A DNA stretch of 64,000 nucleotides from Verrucomicrobiales bacterium (GCA_030730365.1 JANQVJ010000005.1:50043-114042), one strand, 5' to 3'. Positions 17,801-27,000 are shown, numbered from the stretch's first letter. Notes: generated by a model from the sequence alone, not told the origin. Program-made: numbers and translations.

Positions 17801-20800
17801 TGTCGTCGAAGATCTCGAGATGAAGAAGGCCCTCTTCGTTTCCGAAGAGAAAGTCCCCGTGGTGGAGGTCGTTTTCGACCCGTCGACCCGTGTCTTTCAG
17901 ATCTTCAGCTCCATCGGGGAACGGAAGGATTGGGATCTCAATTCACAGGGGGTCCTCCGCAAGCAGCCCCTTCCGACCGAGCGCACCGTCGATCTCGAGG
18001 CGATCAAGGCGACTCTGCCTCGCCACTTTTCCCACGAGGAGTATTACGAGGACTACGAAGAGGCCGGCTACCAGTTCCGCCCGCTCTTCCAGCATCTCCA
18101 GAATGTCTGGCGCAAGGACGGTGAAGCTCTCGCCGAGATCGTTGCCCCCGAGGCGCTCTGGGAGACCATCCCGGATCACCATTTCCACCCCGCCGTGCTC
18201 GATGCCTGCTTTCATACCGTCAAGGGCGGACAGGTCATCCCCGACGGGGCTCTCGCGACGGACTACTTTTACCTGCCGGCGGCGATTCGCAGCATCCGTC
18301 TTTACGTCGACAAGCCGCCGCTGCGCCTCTGGGGACATGCGAAGGTGAACTCGGACAATGATCGCGAGTACATCATCGCCGACATCAAGGTCTATGACGA
18401 CGGGGGGAATCTCGTTGGGGAAATCTTCGGATTCCGCGCAGACCGCGTCGAGCAGAGTCGCACTGACGATCTTGAGAAGTGCCTTTATCAGGCCGACTGG
18501 GCCCCGCTGAGACTCAAAGGAACGAGAATTGCGGGCGGAGCCAATCTGCCCGATCCGGACGAGATCGTTACCGCCGCTACCGAGGGCCTGCAGACCCTTT
18601 ACGACGCAAGAGGTCTCGCGAATCACTACGGCAAATTCCTCCCCGCAATGGAGGAGCTGTCCCGTCAGTTTATCGTCAATGCCTACCTTGACCTCGGCTG
18701 GGCGCCGAAACTCGGTGAGACGATTACGGTCGAGCAGCAGATGCGCGACCTCATGATCGCGGATCAGCATCGTAAGCTGGTTTACGGCCAGCTCACCGCC
18801 CTCAGCGAAGGCGGATTCCTCAAGCCGGTCGGCGACGACTCGTGGGAGGTCATAGACCTGCCGGTGCGCGAAGAAGCGCTCAAGTGGGTCGACAGACTGG
18901 CTCAGCAAATGCCCGAGTTCGCCTCCGAAGCGGAGTTGCAAAAGCTCGCCGGACCGAACCTTGCCGGTGTCCTCTGCGGAGAACTCGATCCGCTCGAGGT
19001 GCTCTTCCCGCAGGGGTCCTCCCGCGTGATGGAGCGTTTTTATCGTGAGGGTGCTGACTTCCCCGTCATCAACGAACAGATCCGCCTCGCGCTCGCGTCG
19101 GCGGTCAAGGATCTCCCCGCACGTCGTGCCATCCGGGTCCTCGAAGTCGGTGCCGGGACAGGCTCGCTTACCGGGCACATCCTTTCCGTCTTCCCGCCCG
19201 AGCGGACCGAGTATTACTTCACCGACAACGGTCCCAGCTTCCTCCAGGCGGCGCAGGATCGGTTTGAAGAGGATTTCCCCTTTGTCGAATACAAGATGTT
19301 CGACTGCGAGAAGTCGCCCGAGGCCCAGGGCTTCGAGCCAGGGACTTTTGACATCGTTCTCGCCTCGAACGTCATCCACGCCACGAGCGATCTGCGAGCG
19401 ACGCTGAACAATCTTCGCGAATGCCTCGCCCCTGACGGTATCCTCATGTTCCTCGAAGTGACCTGGCGGCGTGCTACACTGGACAACGTCTTTGGTATAC
19501 TCCCCGGTTGGTGGCGTTTTGCCGATACTGATCTCCGCAAGCGCAGCGCGCTGCTGAGCCGGACGCAGTGGGAATCGCTCCTTACGGAACTCGCGTTCCG
19601 TGATGTGACCAGTTTCATTAGTTCTCCGAGGAAAGAGGAAGACCAACAGGCCTGTCTCGTCGCCCGTGCTCCCGTCATGGTAAAGGTGGCTGCGGAAGTG
19701 GTTGTCGCTCCGGTAGAAACCGCAGCGTCTGTTACTGACGCCATTCTTGTCACCGCCGATGCTTCGGGCATGGCGGGAAGTCTCGCGTCCGCCTCCGCTG
19801 AATTTGTCGTAGTCGACGGCACCATCGCGGCCATTGGGAAAGCGCTCGACGAACTCGCGGAATCGGGGCGTCCCGTCAAAGCGATCGTTCACACCCTTTC
19901 CCTCGATCATCCCGCTGCCGATTCCCTCGATCTCGAGAGTCTCAACAAGGCTCAGGATACCGGGGTGCGTTTTGCCCATGAACTGGTCAAGGCTCTGACT
20001 GTCCGCGAGTGGTCGAAGAAGCCCCGCGTCCTTTTCCTCACCCGCGGCACCATGCCGGTGAAGTCCGGCGAATCTCTCCCCGGGCTTGCCTCGGCTCCGC
20101 TCACCGGTCTTCTCCGTGTCGCAAACAACGAGCAGCCCGATTATTACTGGACACAAATCGACCTCGATCCGCAGGCTGGTGAATTCGAAGTGGAGGACCT
20201 CGTCGCCGAGATCAGTCAGGTCGGGCGCGAGCATGAGATCGCGTTCCGCGGCAATGGCCGTTATGTCCGCCGCGTCCACCGCGTGAAGTCCGACGATCTG
20301 CCGCCCCGCACCCGCAACGCGGTGCAGCCCGATGGCAGCGTCCTTCCCTACCGTCTCCAGATCGACAAGCCGGGGATTCTTACGAACCTTTCCCTCAACG
20401 AGACGGTCCGGCGCGAACCTGACGCCGAAGAGGTCGAGATCCTCGTGAAGGCGGGCGGGATCAACTTCCGCGATGTCATGAAGGCCCTCGGGATCTACCC
20501 CGGTCAGCCGGTCGACCTGAAGTGGTTCGGCGATGACTTCAGCGGCGTTGTTGTAAAAGTCGGTTCCGCGGTCAAAGACCTCAAGCCCGGGGACAAGGTC
20601 GTCGGGATGGCTCCCTATTGTTTCCGCAGCTACGTGACGGTGCACCGCCACATGGTCTTCCGCATGCCCGGGACAATGACCTTCGTCGAGGCGGCAACGC
20701 TGCCGACCGTGTTCCTGACCTCGCATTATGCGATCAATGAACTCGCCCGGATGGAGAAGGGGGAAAGCATCCTCATCCACGCCGGCACCGGCGGGGTGGG

Positions 20801-23800
20801 GCAGGCCGCGATTCAGATCGCAAAATACCTTGGGCTCACCATTTTCTCGACCGCAGGCAGCCCCGAGAAGCGCCAGCTTCTCATTGACATGGGCGTGGAT
20901 CATGTCCTCGACTCGCGGACGCTCAAGTTCGCCGACGAGATCATGGAGATCACGGGTGGAGAAGGGGTCGACGCGGTCCTCAACTCACTCGCAGGAGATT
21001 TCATTCCCAAAAACTTCAGTGTCCTCAAGACCTTCGGCCGCTACATGGAGATCGGCAAAGTCGATGTCTACGGCAACTCGAAGATCGGTCTCGAGCCGCT
21101 GCGCAACAACGTCAGCTTCTTCGTCATCGATCTCGCCCAGCATCTCCAGAGCAAGCCCGCCTACATTGCGCGGATGTTCTCCGACCTTGAAAAGATGTTC
21201 TACGACGGCAGCTACGTGCCCCTCCCGAACAAGGCCTTCCCGGTCACCGAGGTAGTCGAGGCGTTCCGCTACATGGCCGCAGGCAAACATGTCGGCAAAA
21301 ACGTGCTCGATTTCGACCTGCCCGAAATCCAGATCGGACAACCGAACGGGGAGGGACATCGCTTCCGCTCGGACGGAACTTACCTTATCACCGGCGGGGC
21401 GGGGGGCTTCGGTCTCGAACTCGCCGGCTGGATGGCGAAAAACGGTGCCCGTCATTTCGCCCTGATGAGCCGGTCCGGGCCGAACGAGGAGTCTCTCGTG
21501 AAGATCGGGGAGCTCAAAGCTTCGGGCGTCGAAGTGATCGATGCGCGCGGCGATGTCACCTCGCGCAAGGATCTCGATGTCATCATTGCCGGAATTCAAA
21601 AGGGGAAAGCACCGCTCATTGGGGTGATCCACGGGGCCATGGTCCTCGACGACGAATTTATCGTCGAACTCGACGAAGAGCGCTTCAATCGCGTGCTCCT
21701 TCCAAAGATGCTCGGAGCATGGAATCTCCATGCCGCGACGCTCGACATTCCGCTCGAGCATTTCATCTCCTTCTCCTCTTTCTCCGCCGTGATCGGTGCG
21801 GTGAAGCAGTCTAACTACAACGCGGGGAATGTCTTCCTCGACCAGCTCTCGCACCACCGTCGTTCGCTCGGGCTGCCGGCTCTGACCTTTAATTGGGGCG
21901 CTCTCGAAGGCGCCGGATTCGTCGCCCGCAACGAGAAGACCCAGCAGTATCTCGAAATGGTCGGCCTAGGCGCCACGACGATGGAGGAGACATTGTATCT
22001 CTTCAGTCTCGGCGTGCCTTCCGACGCCGTGCAGCTCGGCACGGCACGATGCGACTGGGCCGCGCTCGCCCGGTTCAGCCCCTCGGTCTCGGGATCGAAT
22101 ATGTTTGTCGACGTCGTGCCTCGCTCGAATTCGGGAGGAGGTGACTCGATGGCCGCCCGCATCCTCGAAGCCCCGGCGGAGAAACGCCTCGGCCTTGTCG
22201 AGGAGCTCATCGCGGCGCAGGTCGGCGCCGTGCTCGGGACCGATGCCTCGCGTCTCGACAAGGACACTCCGCTCACGAACCTGGGACTCGACTCGCTCAT
22301 GGCCATCGAGCTGGTCAATCGCATTGAGGAAAAACTCGGGATGACCATGCCGATGGGATCCGTCCTCAACGGCCCGAACATTCGCGATCTGTCTATTCCC
22401 GTGCTTGAGAAGCTGATCGAAGCCGGGGGCAACCGCGTGGGGACCTCCAGCGGCATCGATGTGTCTTCCCTCGTTCCTTTTGAAGCGACCGGCACGATGC
22501 CCGAAGTCTTCCCGCTCAGCGAAGGGCAGAAGGCGCTCTGGTTCCTCAATCGCCTCGCGCCCGACTCGTCGGCTTACAACCTGGTCTTCTCCGGCAAGTT
22601 CCGTCCGCTCCTCGACATCGATGCGATGAAGAAGGCCTTCGCGCTGCTCTTCGAGCGTCACCCGCTCATCGACGTGACCTTCACGACGAAGAACGGCGAG
22701 CCGGTGCAGGTCGTTCACAAGGGGCGCTCGATCGACTTCCGCGAGCACGATTGCACGAGCCTAAACGACGACCAGCTAAAGGCTCTCATCAGCGAGCACG
22801 CTGATCGTCCTTTCAATCTCGAGCGTGGCCCTGTCGTGCGACTGGAGCTTTTCCGCACCGCGGACCATGCCCACGTGGCGCTCCTGAGCATGCACCACAT
22901 CGTCTCGGATGCCTGGTCCATCGCGATCATGATCCAGGATCTCATCGAGTATTATTTCTCGACGAAGATGGGACGCACCCCGCAGGTCGAGCCTATCGCG
23001 GCGACCTACGCCGATTTCGTGAACTGGGAGAAATCCCATCTTGGAAGCGATTCGGGCGAGCGCATGTTCGGCTTCTGGAAAGAGCATCTCGCCGGCGCTC
23101 CTTCGGCTCTCGATCTGCCAACAGACAGACCGCGTCCGGCGGTGCAGACTTTCAACGGGGCGACCTACGGATTCCAGCTCGGTGCCGAGCTTACCGAAGC
23201 CGTCGATGCCCTTTCCAAGAAAAACAACGTGACTCTCTTCACGTCGTTGCTCTCGGCCTACAACATCCTCATGCACCGCTATTGCCAGCAGGAGGACATC
23301 GTCATCGGGGTGCCTCTCGCGGGCCGGACTCAGCCCGAGCTCCGCAGCAGTGTCGGTTATTATATTAACCCCGTGCCGCTCCGCAGTATCATTGACGAGG
23401 ATCCGACCGTAGCCGATTACCTCGCGGCGAACAGCCAGCGGATCAGCAGCGCGCTTGAGAATCAGCAGTATCCGTTCGCCCGTATGGTGGATCGTCTCAG
23501 TGTCGTCCGCGACGCGGGCCGCTCGCCGCTCTTCCAGGTGAGTTTCTCGATGGAGAAGGTCCCCGGGATCGACGACGAAGGGATTGCCGTCTTCCTGATC
23601 GGTCAGGGCGGGCACACTTTCCACGTCGGCGATCTCTCGATGGAGACGATCGATCTGACGACACGTCAGGCACAGTTTGAGATCACTCTGACGCTCGAAG
23701 AGGCGGGCGGTCAGCTCTTCGGATGCTGGCAATACAATCGCGATCTCTTCGACGAGGCGACGATCGCGGGACTCAGCGGGCTCTACGAGCAAGTTCTCCG

Positions 23801-26800
23801 GGAGATCTCGGATAACCCCCTTGCAAAAATTTCGGAGATCAACCTCCTCACCGATGGCGGAGAGCAGCAGGTTATGATCGACCTGAATACCACGACTGCC
23901 GTCTACGAGCAGGATGCCCTCCTCCACGACCTCATCGCCGCCGTGGCGATCGAGAAAGATGAAGAGACCGCCGTGATCTTCGGCGACACGCATGTCTCTT
24001 ACGGAGAGCTCAATCGCCTTGCCAATGGCGTCGCCCGCCGACTGATCAAGGCTAAAGTGGGACCAGGGGAGACCGTCGGTGTCCTTGTGGACCGTTCGCC
24101 CGGGATGATCGCGGCTCTGCTCGGGACGCTAAAGGCCGGCGCGACCTACGTCCCGCTCGACCCCGAGTTTCCCGCGACGCGCCTGCAGATGATGCTCGAC
24201 GATGCCGCGCCTCGCGCCCTCATCTCCTCCTCGCGTCTTGCTTCGAGTCTGCCCGAAGGAAAGTGGACAAACCTCACCCTCGAGAGCATCGAAGCAACTT
24301 CGAAGTCGCCGGAGTTAAAAGGGCTTGGGTCCGACTCGCTCGCCTACATCATTTATACCTCGGGATCGACCGGAAAACCGAAGGGTGTCGAAATCCCGCA
24401 CCGTGCCGCCGTCAACTTCCTGCGTTCGATGCAGACCGAGCCTGGCATGACGGCTGCGGACAAACTCCTCGCCGTGACGACTCTCTCGTTCGACATTTCT
24501 CTCCTCGAAATGTTCCTGCCGCTCCTCTCGGGAGCGACCGTGGTGATTGCCTCGGTCGAGGATGTCAAAGACGGACGACGTCTCGCCAACCTTCTCGACG
24601 AGGAGGACATCACCGTGATGCAGGCGACTCCTGCGACCTGGCAGATGCTCCTCGACAGCGGTTGGGAAGGCCGCAGCGGACTCCGTATTTTCTGTGGTGG
24701 TGAGGCGCTCAGCCGCACCCTCGCGAATGCCCTTGCCAATTCCGCAGCCCAAGTCTGGAACCTCTATGGACCGACCGAGACGACTGTATGGTCGGCGGTC
24801 GAGCGCGTCGTCGAAGGGGACTCGGCCATCACGATCGGACATCCCATCGCCAACACGCAGGTCTACCTGCTCGATGCGAACCTTCACCCCGTGCCGATGG
24901 GCTTCACCGGGGAACTCTGGATCGGTGGTGACGGCCTCGCCCGCGGCTATCGCAACCAGCCCGAACTCACCGCGGGCGCCTTCCGCGAAGTCGAGCTTCC
25001 GCTCGTTGGGAAAAAGCGCATTTACCGCACCGGTGACCTCGCCCGCTGGAATCGCGAGGGACGCCTCGAGTGTCTCGGTCGTGTCGACTTCCAGGTCAAA
25101 CTCCGCGGGGTCCGCATGGAACTCGGCGATATCGAGACCCAGATGGAGACCCTCGCGGGGGTCAAACAGGCGGTCGTGATCAAGAGGGACGATCTTCCCA
25201 CCGGGGAAGGTCTCGTCGGCTACTACCTGACCGGCGGCGCCACCATCGAAAGCGCCGACCTGCGCCAGCATCTTGCAGGCGTCCTCCCGGCGAGCTACAT
25301 CCCGGCATTCTTCAAGAAACTCGAGGAGTTCCCGCTCACCCCGAATCTTAAGATCGATCGCAAGCGGCTCCCAATGCCGTCTCTCGGATCGGCAGCCGAT
25401 GGCGATAAGGTGGCACCTCGGGATGCCGTTGAGCAGAAGATCTGGGATGTCTTCAGTCGCAATTTCGACTCGACCGACTTCGGGGTGACGGACAATTTCT
25501 TTGAGATGGGCGGCGACTCGCTTCTCGCTCTGCGCATCATCGTGGAGGTCTCGGACCGCTTTGGGCAGAATCTTCCCGTGGATGCTTTCCTCACTCATCC
25601 GAGTATCGAGCAGCTCGCCCGCTATCTTGGCAGTGAGACCGTCGCGGAGAAAGTGGAGGCCGGTTCCGATGATGACGCCGCCCTTGCGGCGATGGGTCTG
25701 GACTCGCTCGATCACATCACCCTCGAAGATGCCACCACGGTCATGCCGGCGCTTGATGCGGTCGCGTTGACCTACATCCCCGACGTCCTTGCGAATATCT
25801 CGGGCCTCAGTCGTGACGAGATTTCCGAGCGTCTCTTCGCCGGGAAACCCCGCCTCACCAATGTCTATGAACTGGAGCAGGGGCGTATCGGGGTCATCAT
25901 GCTGCCCTGCTATGAGGTCGACTTCTACAAGAATGTCGAGTCGGTGAAAGCTCCCCTCATCGCCGCGATGAAGATGGCTTCCGAGGCCGGAGCCCGCACG
26001 GTCTCCCTCACCGGAGTCATTCCCTCCACGACCAATCACGGCCGCACCATCGCGAAGTGGCTCGAGGGCGAGAAAAGCCTGCCCGCGATCACCACCGGGG
26101 ATGCGACCCGTTCCGCTACGATTGTGAAATCGGTCCAAGGCATCCTCAAGGAGGCCGATCGCCGGATTACAGACGAGACCCTCTCTGTCGTCGGGCTCGG
26201 CTCGATCGGATTCGGCACGGTGCGCCTCATGCTCGATGTCATGGAGCATCCGAAGCGGCTCATTCTTTGTGATCCCTACCAGACCGATGACCAGATGAGC
26301 CGCTGCCGCGACCAGATTCGCGACGCGGGTTACCAGGGCCAGATCGACATCGTGAAAAACGGAGGCGCTCTGCCGCCCGAGGTCTACGAGGCCAGCGTGG
26401 TGGTGGCCTCCTCGAATCTCCCCGGGGTGCTCAATATCAAGTCACTGCGCCCCGGCACGCTCGTCGTGGACTACAGCTTCCCGCCGGTATTCCGTGTCGA
26501 CGAGGCGATCAAACGTTTCGCCGCGACGGGTGACATCCTTTTCACCACTGGCGGCGAACTCCGCATGCCCGGCGTCGTCGGCGAGACCATCTACCTCCCT
26601 GAAGAGGTTGAGGACCTCGACGAGGGTGTTCAGGGTGCCTTCATGAAATTCCTCGGCAGCCGGGACAGACACGAGATCACCGGGTGTGTCCTCGTCAGTC
26701 TCCTCACGGGGATGAAGGATGGCGTTAAACCGACCGTCGGACTGCTTCAGAACGAAGATGCCGTTGCCCACTTCGAATTCCTCGAGGAGTTTGGGGTGAT

Positions 26801-26894
26801 CCCGGCCCGGCTTCAGATGACAGGGTATTTCCTCCCGGACGAAGGAGTAAAAGCCTTCCGCGAGAGCCGCACGAATCTCTCTGCGACCGCCTGA
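14883..26894 (+). CDS. Hybrid type I PKS-NRPS megasynthase ending in an acyl-ACP-reductase-like domain
   Basis: 4003 residues from the ATG at 14883. Domains, with approximate residues: KS 9-440 (Cys181 in DTACSS, His316, His356); AT 550-840 (Ser644 in GHSVGE; YAFH near 744 suggests malonyl-CoA); DH 910-1190 (His943, Asp1107; the usual HxxxG glycine is Asp); C-methyltransferase 1380-1590 (LEVGAGTGS); inactive KR-like structural region 1620-1800; ER 1825-2146 (HAGTGGVGQ); KR 2165-2400 (TGGAGGFG, Tyr2312); ACP Ser2471; condensation 2530-2900 (HHIVSD, His2672, Asp2676); adenylation 3040-3495 (YTSGSTGKPKG); PCP Ser3546; AAR-like reductase about 3656-4003. All catalytic residues that I can locate are present. 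It should build a reduced, possibly methylated acyl chain, probably by iterating one module, join it to an amino acid (glycine-like pocket) and release it by reduction. No thioesterase, trans-AT or phosphopantetheinyl transferase gene is seen in the window. The exported SGNH-like gene follows 106 bases downstream. Confidence 0.9.
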   Translation: MSEQKPASHEPLAIVGIGCRLPGGVNGPESFWQMMVEGRSGIVPVPADRWNRERWHHENVEIPSKMITKWGGFIHDFDKFDAQFFGISPREALRMDPQQRWMLEAAWESLEDAGMSPAGLRGSKTAVYVGIASNDYANVAQSDPRNVDVHTNSGSTLSIASNRISYLFDLKGPSVSVDTACSSALVAINLACESVWSGEATMALAGGVNALLTPDASIGFSKATMLSPSGQCFAFDDRANGYVRGEGAGMFVIKTLADALRDGDRVYCTIRSAVINQDGHTSSMTVPGVETQAKMLEDAYEKAGIQPKQVRYMEAHGTGTPVGDPIETRALGQVLSRGRDEGDYCLIGSVKTNVGHLESGSGVAGLAKAALVLYHDMVPASLNFKRPNPNIPFEEFKLRVASEMQPLPHLGDFLPVVGVNSFGFGGTNSHIVLEAAPAPLAPVKEGLPLRIGGRAAEEPVKVARPVLLPLSGRGDDALRDTVIKWRRFLHATSQDLAEIASAAGTKREHHDNRLAFVATGTDELIHGMTEWLATGDGGNTVAGKPAPEAHPLVFVFTGQGAQWWAMGQELITREPVFRAVLEEIDTYLKPLAGWSLIEEMTRDEAASQINRTNIAQPAIFGLQVALAALWKSWGILPAKVVGHSVGEVAAAYVAGAYTMEDAVTIIYHRSRLQDLTGGKGRMVAVGLSQAEARKAVAGIEEKVQVAVINSPGMVTLAGDTEPLEALVATLEEAGKFVRWLRIDYAFHTHQMEPIKDELLETLSGIKPRATTMPYISTVTGGICDGTKLTGEYWWQNVRESVLFAPAIANLIRSGEDSFLEVGPHPALQNPIMECLSDQGRKGFYFSSLKRKTDESVEMLTTLARLHVHGYKIDWKAVNQASGSDVRLPTYAWQKERFWLESAEGHYLRCAPFEHPLLGLAQAAPRPTWQFELDPRYFTWLDDHRFWDSVVFPASGYGEIGLAIARKLFPGENYVVEDLEMKKALFVSEEKVPVVEVVFDPSTRVFQIFSSIGERKDWDLNSQGVLRKQPLPTERTVDLEAIKATLPRHFSHEEYYEDYEEAGYQFRPLFQHLQNVWRKDGEALAEIVAPEALWETIPDHHFHPAVLDACFHTVKGGQVIPDGALATDYFYLPAAIRSIRLYVDKPPLRLWGHAKVNSDNDREYIIADIKVYDDGGNLVGEIFGFRADRVEQSRTDDLEKCLYQADWAPLRLKGTRIAGGANLPDPDEIVTAATEGLQTLYDARGLANHYGKFLPAMEELSRQFIVNAYLDLGWAPKLGETITVEQQMRDLMIADQHRKLVYGQLTALSEGGFLKPVGDDSWEVIDLPVREEALKWVDRLAQQMPEFASEAELQKLAGPNLAGVLCGELDPLEVLFPQGSSRVMERFYREGADFPVINEQIRLALASAVKDLPARRAIRVLEVGAGTGSLTGHILSVFPPERTEYYFTDNGPSFLQAAQDRFEEDFPFVEYKMFDCEKSPEAQGFEPGTFDIVLASNVIHATSDLRATLNNLRECLAPDGILMFLEVTWRRATLDNVFGILPGWWRFADTDLRKRSALLSRTQWESLLTELAFRDVTSFISSPRKEEDQQACLVARAPVMVKVAAEVVVAPVETAASVTDAILVTADASGMAGSLASASAEFVVVDGTIAAIGKALDELAESGRPVKAIVHTLSLDHPAADSLDLESLNKAQDTGVRFAHELVKALTVREWSKKPRVLFLTRGTMPVKSGESLPGLASAPLTGLLRVANNEQPDYYWTQIDLDPQAGEFEVEDLVAEISQVGREHEIAFRGNGRYVRRVHRVKSDDLPPRTRNAVQPDGSVLPYRLQIDKPGILTNLSLNETVRREPDAEEVEILVKAGGINFRDVMKALGIYPGQPVDLKWFGDDFSGVVVKVGSAVKDLKPGDKVVGMAPYCFRSYVTVHRHMVFRMPGTMTFVEAATLPTVFLTSHYAINELARMEKGESILIHAGTGGVGQAAIQIAKYLGLTIFSTAGSPEKRQLLIDMGVDHVLDSRTLKFADEIMEITGGEGVDAVLNSLAGDFIPKNFSVLKTFGRYMEIGKVDVYGNSKIGLEPLRNNVSFFVIDLAQHLQSKPAYIARMFSDLEKMFYDGSYVPLPNKAFPVTEVVEAFRYMAAGKHVGKNVLDFDLPEIQIGQPNGEGHRFRSDGTYLITGGAGGFGLELAGWMAKNGARHFALMSRSGPNEESLVKIGELKASGVEVIDARGDVTSRKDLDVIIAGIQKGKAPLIGVIHGAMVLDDEFIVELDEERFNRVLLPKMLGAWNLHAATLDIPLEHFISFSSFSAVIGAVKQSNYNAGNVFLDQLSHHRRSLGLPALTFNWGALEGAGFVARNEKTQQYLEMVGLGATTMEETLYLFSLGVPSDAVQLGTARCDWAALARFSPSVSGSNMFVDVVPRSNSGGGDSMAARILEAPAEKRLGLVEELIAAQVGAVLGTDASRLDKDTPLTNLGLDSLMAIELVNRIEEKLGMTMPMGSVLNGPNIRDLSIPVLEKLIEAGGNRVGTSSGIDVSSLVPFEATGTMPEVFPLSEGQKALWFLNRLAPDSSAYNLVFSGKFRPLLDIDAMKKAFALLFERHPLIDVTFTTKNGEPVQVVHKGRSIDFREHDCTSLNDDQLKALISEHADRPFNLERGPVVRLELFRTADHAHVALLSMHHIVSDAWSIAIMIQDLIEYYFSTKMGRTPQVEPIAATYADFVNWEKSHLGSDSGERMFGFWKEHLAGAPSALDLPTDRPRPAVQTFNGATYGFQLGAELTEAVDALSKKNNVTLFTSLLSAYNILMHRYCQQEDIVIGVPLAGRTQPELRSSVGYYINPVPLRSIIDEDPTVADYLAANSQRISSALENQQYPFARMVDRLSVVRDAGRSPLFQVSFSMEKVPGIDDEGIAVFLIGQGGHTFHVGDLSMETIDLTTRQAQFEITLTLEEAGGQLFGCWQYNRDLFDEATIAGLSGLYEQVLREISDNPLAKISEINLLTDGGEQQVMIDLNTTTAVYEQDALLHDLIAAVAIEKDEETAVIFGDTHVSYGELNRLANGVARRLIKAKVGPGETVGVLVDRSPGMIAALLGTLKAGATYVPLDPEFPATRLQMMLDDAAPRALISSSRLASSLPEGKWTNLTLESIEATSKSPELKGLGSDSLAYIIYTSGSTGKPKGVEIPHRAAVNFLRSMQTEPGMTAADKLLAVTTLSFDISLLEMFLPLLSGATVVIASVEDVKDGRRLANLLDEEDITVMQATPATWQMLLDSGWEGRSGLRIFCGGEALSRTLANALANSAAQVWNLYGPTETTVWSAVERVVEGDSAITIGHPIANTQVYLLDANLHPVPMGFTGELWIGGDGLARGYRNQPELTAGAFREVELPLVGKKRIYRTGDLARWNREGRLECLGRVDFQVKLRGVRMELGDIETQMETLAGVKQAVVIKRDDLPTGEGLVGYYLTGGATIESADLRQHLAGVLPASYIPAFFKKLEEFPLTPNLKIDRKRLPMPSLGSAADGDKVAPRDAVEQKIWDVFSRNFDSTDFGVTDNFFEMGGDSLLALRIIVEVSDRFGQNLPVDAFLTHPSIEQLARYLGSETVAEKVEAGSDDDAALAAMGLDSLDHITLEDATTVMPALDAVALTYIPDVLANISGLSRDEISERLFAGKPRLTNVYELEQGRIGVIMLPCYEVDFYKNVESVKAPLIAAMKMASEAGARTVSLTGVIPSTTNHGRTIAKWLEGEKSLPAITTGDATRSATIVKSVQGILKEADRRITDETLSVVGLGSIGFGTVRLMLDVMEHPKRLILCDPYQTDDQMSRCRDQIRDAGYQGQIDIVKNGGALPPEVYEASVVVASSNLPGVLNIKSLRPGTLVVDYSFPPVFRVDEAIKRFAATGDILFTTGGELRMPGVVGETIYLPEEVEDLDEGVQGAFMKFLGSRDRHEITGCVLVSLLTGMKDGVKPTVGLLQNEDAVAHFEFLEEFGVIPARLQMTGYFLPDEGVKAFRESRTNLSATA
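25850..26891 (+). other. Terminal domain resembling cyanobacterial acyl-ACP reductase (AAR)
   Basis: This covers residues about 3656-4003 of the megasynthase. Features recalled from cyanobacterial AAR and found here in the same order: a MLPC...KAPLIAAMKMASEAGARTVSL helical segment (AAR: CFLPE...NAMAHAQKHGI), AITTGDATRS (AAR: FTTGNTHT), a Rossmann glycine motif SVVGLGSIGFG near residue 3769 (AAR: AVVGATGDIGS), a VASS segment, VVDYSFP, FTTGGE, and a cysteine at 3935 in ITGCVLVSLL that falls where AAR has its catalytic Cys (FACFAEAML). AAR reduces acyl-ACP thioesters to aldehydes with NADPH. Here it would act on the PCP-bound aminoacyl chain. The similarity is from memory of the AAR sequence and needs a profile search. 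Confidence 0.7.
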
Positions 26895-27000
26895 ATCGGC
26901 GGTGAATTCTGGAAATTAAAGAGCCATGATTTTCAGGGTTCTTTTACTTTTACTAAGGAACTTATTTAGGTCACCGTTTATCCTTGGTCAGGGTAGAAAC

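Noticed and set aside
17943..20903. Very long (986-codon) open frame on the minus strand
   Set aside because: It lies fully antisense to the megasynthase in a G+C-rich region where stops are rare. The product has no domain-like pattern, while the plus strand has clear motifs throughout.
24315..26249. 644-codon open frame on the minus strand
   Set aside because: It is antisense to the adenylation, PCP and reductase-like regions, has no recognisable motifs, and is explained by codon bias of the real gene.
26400..26894. Thioesterase domain at the end of the megasynthase
   Set aside because: No GxSxG motif or hydrolase pattern is found in the C-terminal region; the sequence there fits a nucleotide-binding reductase.
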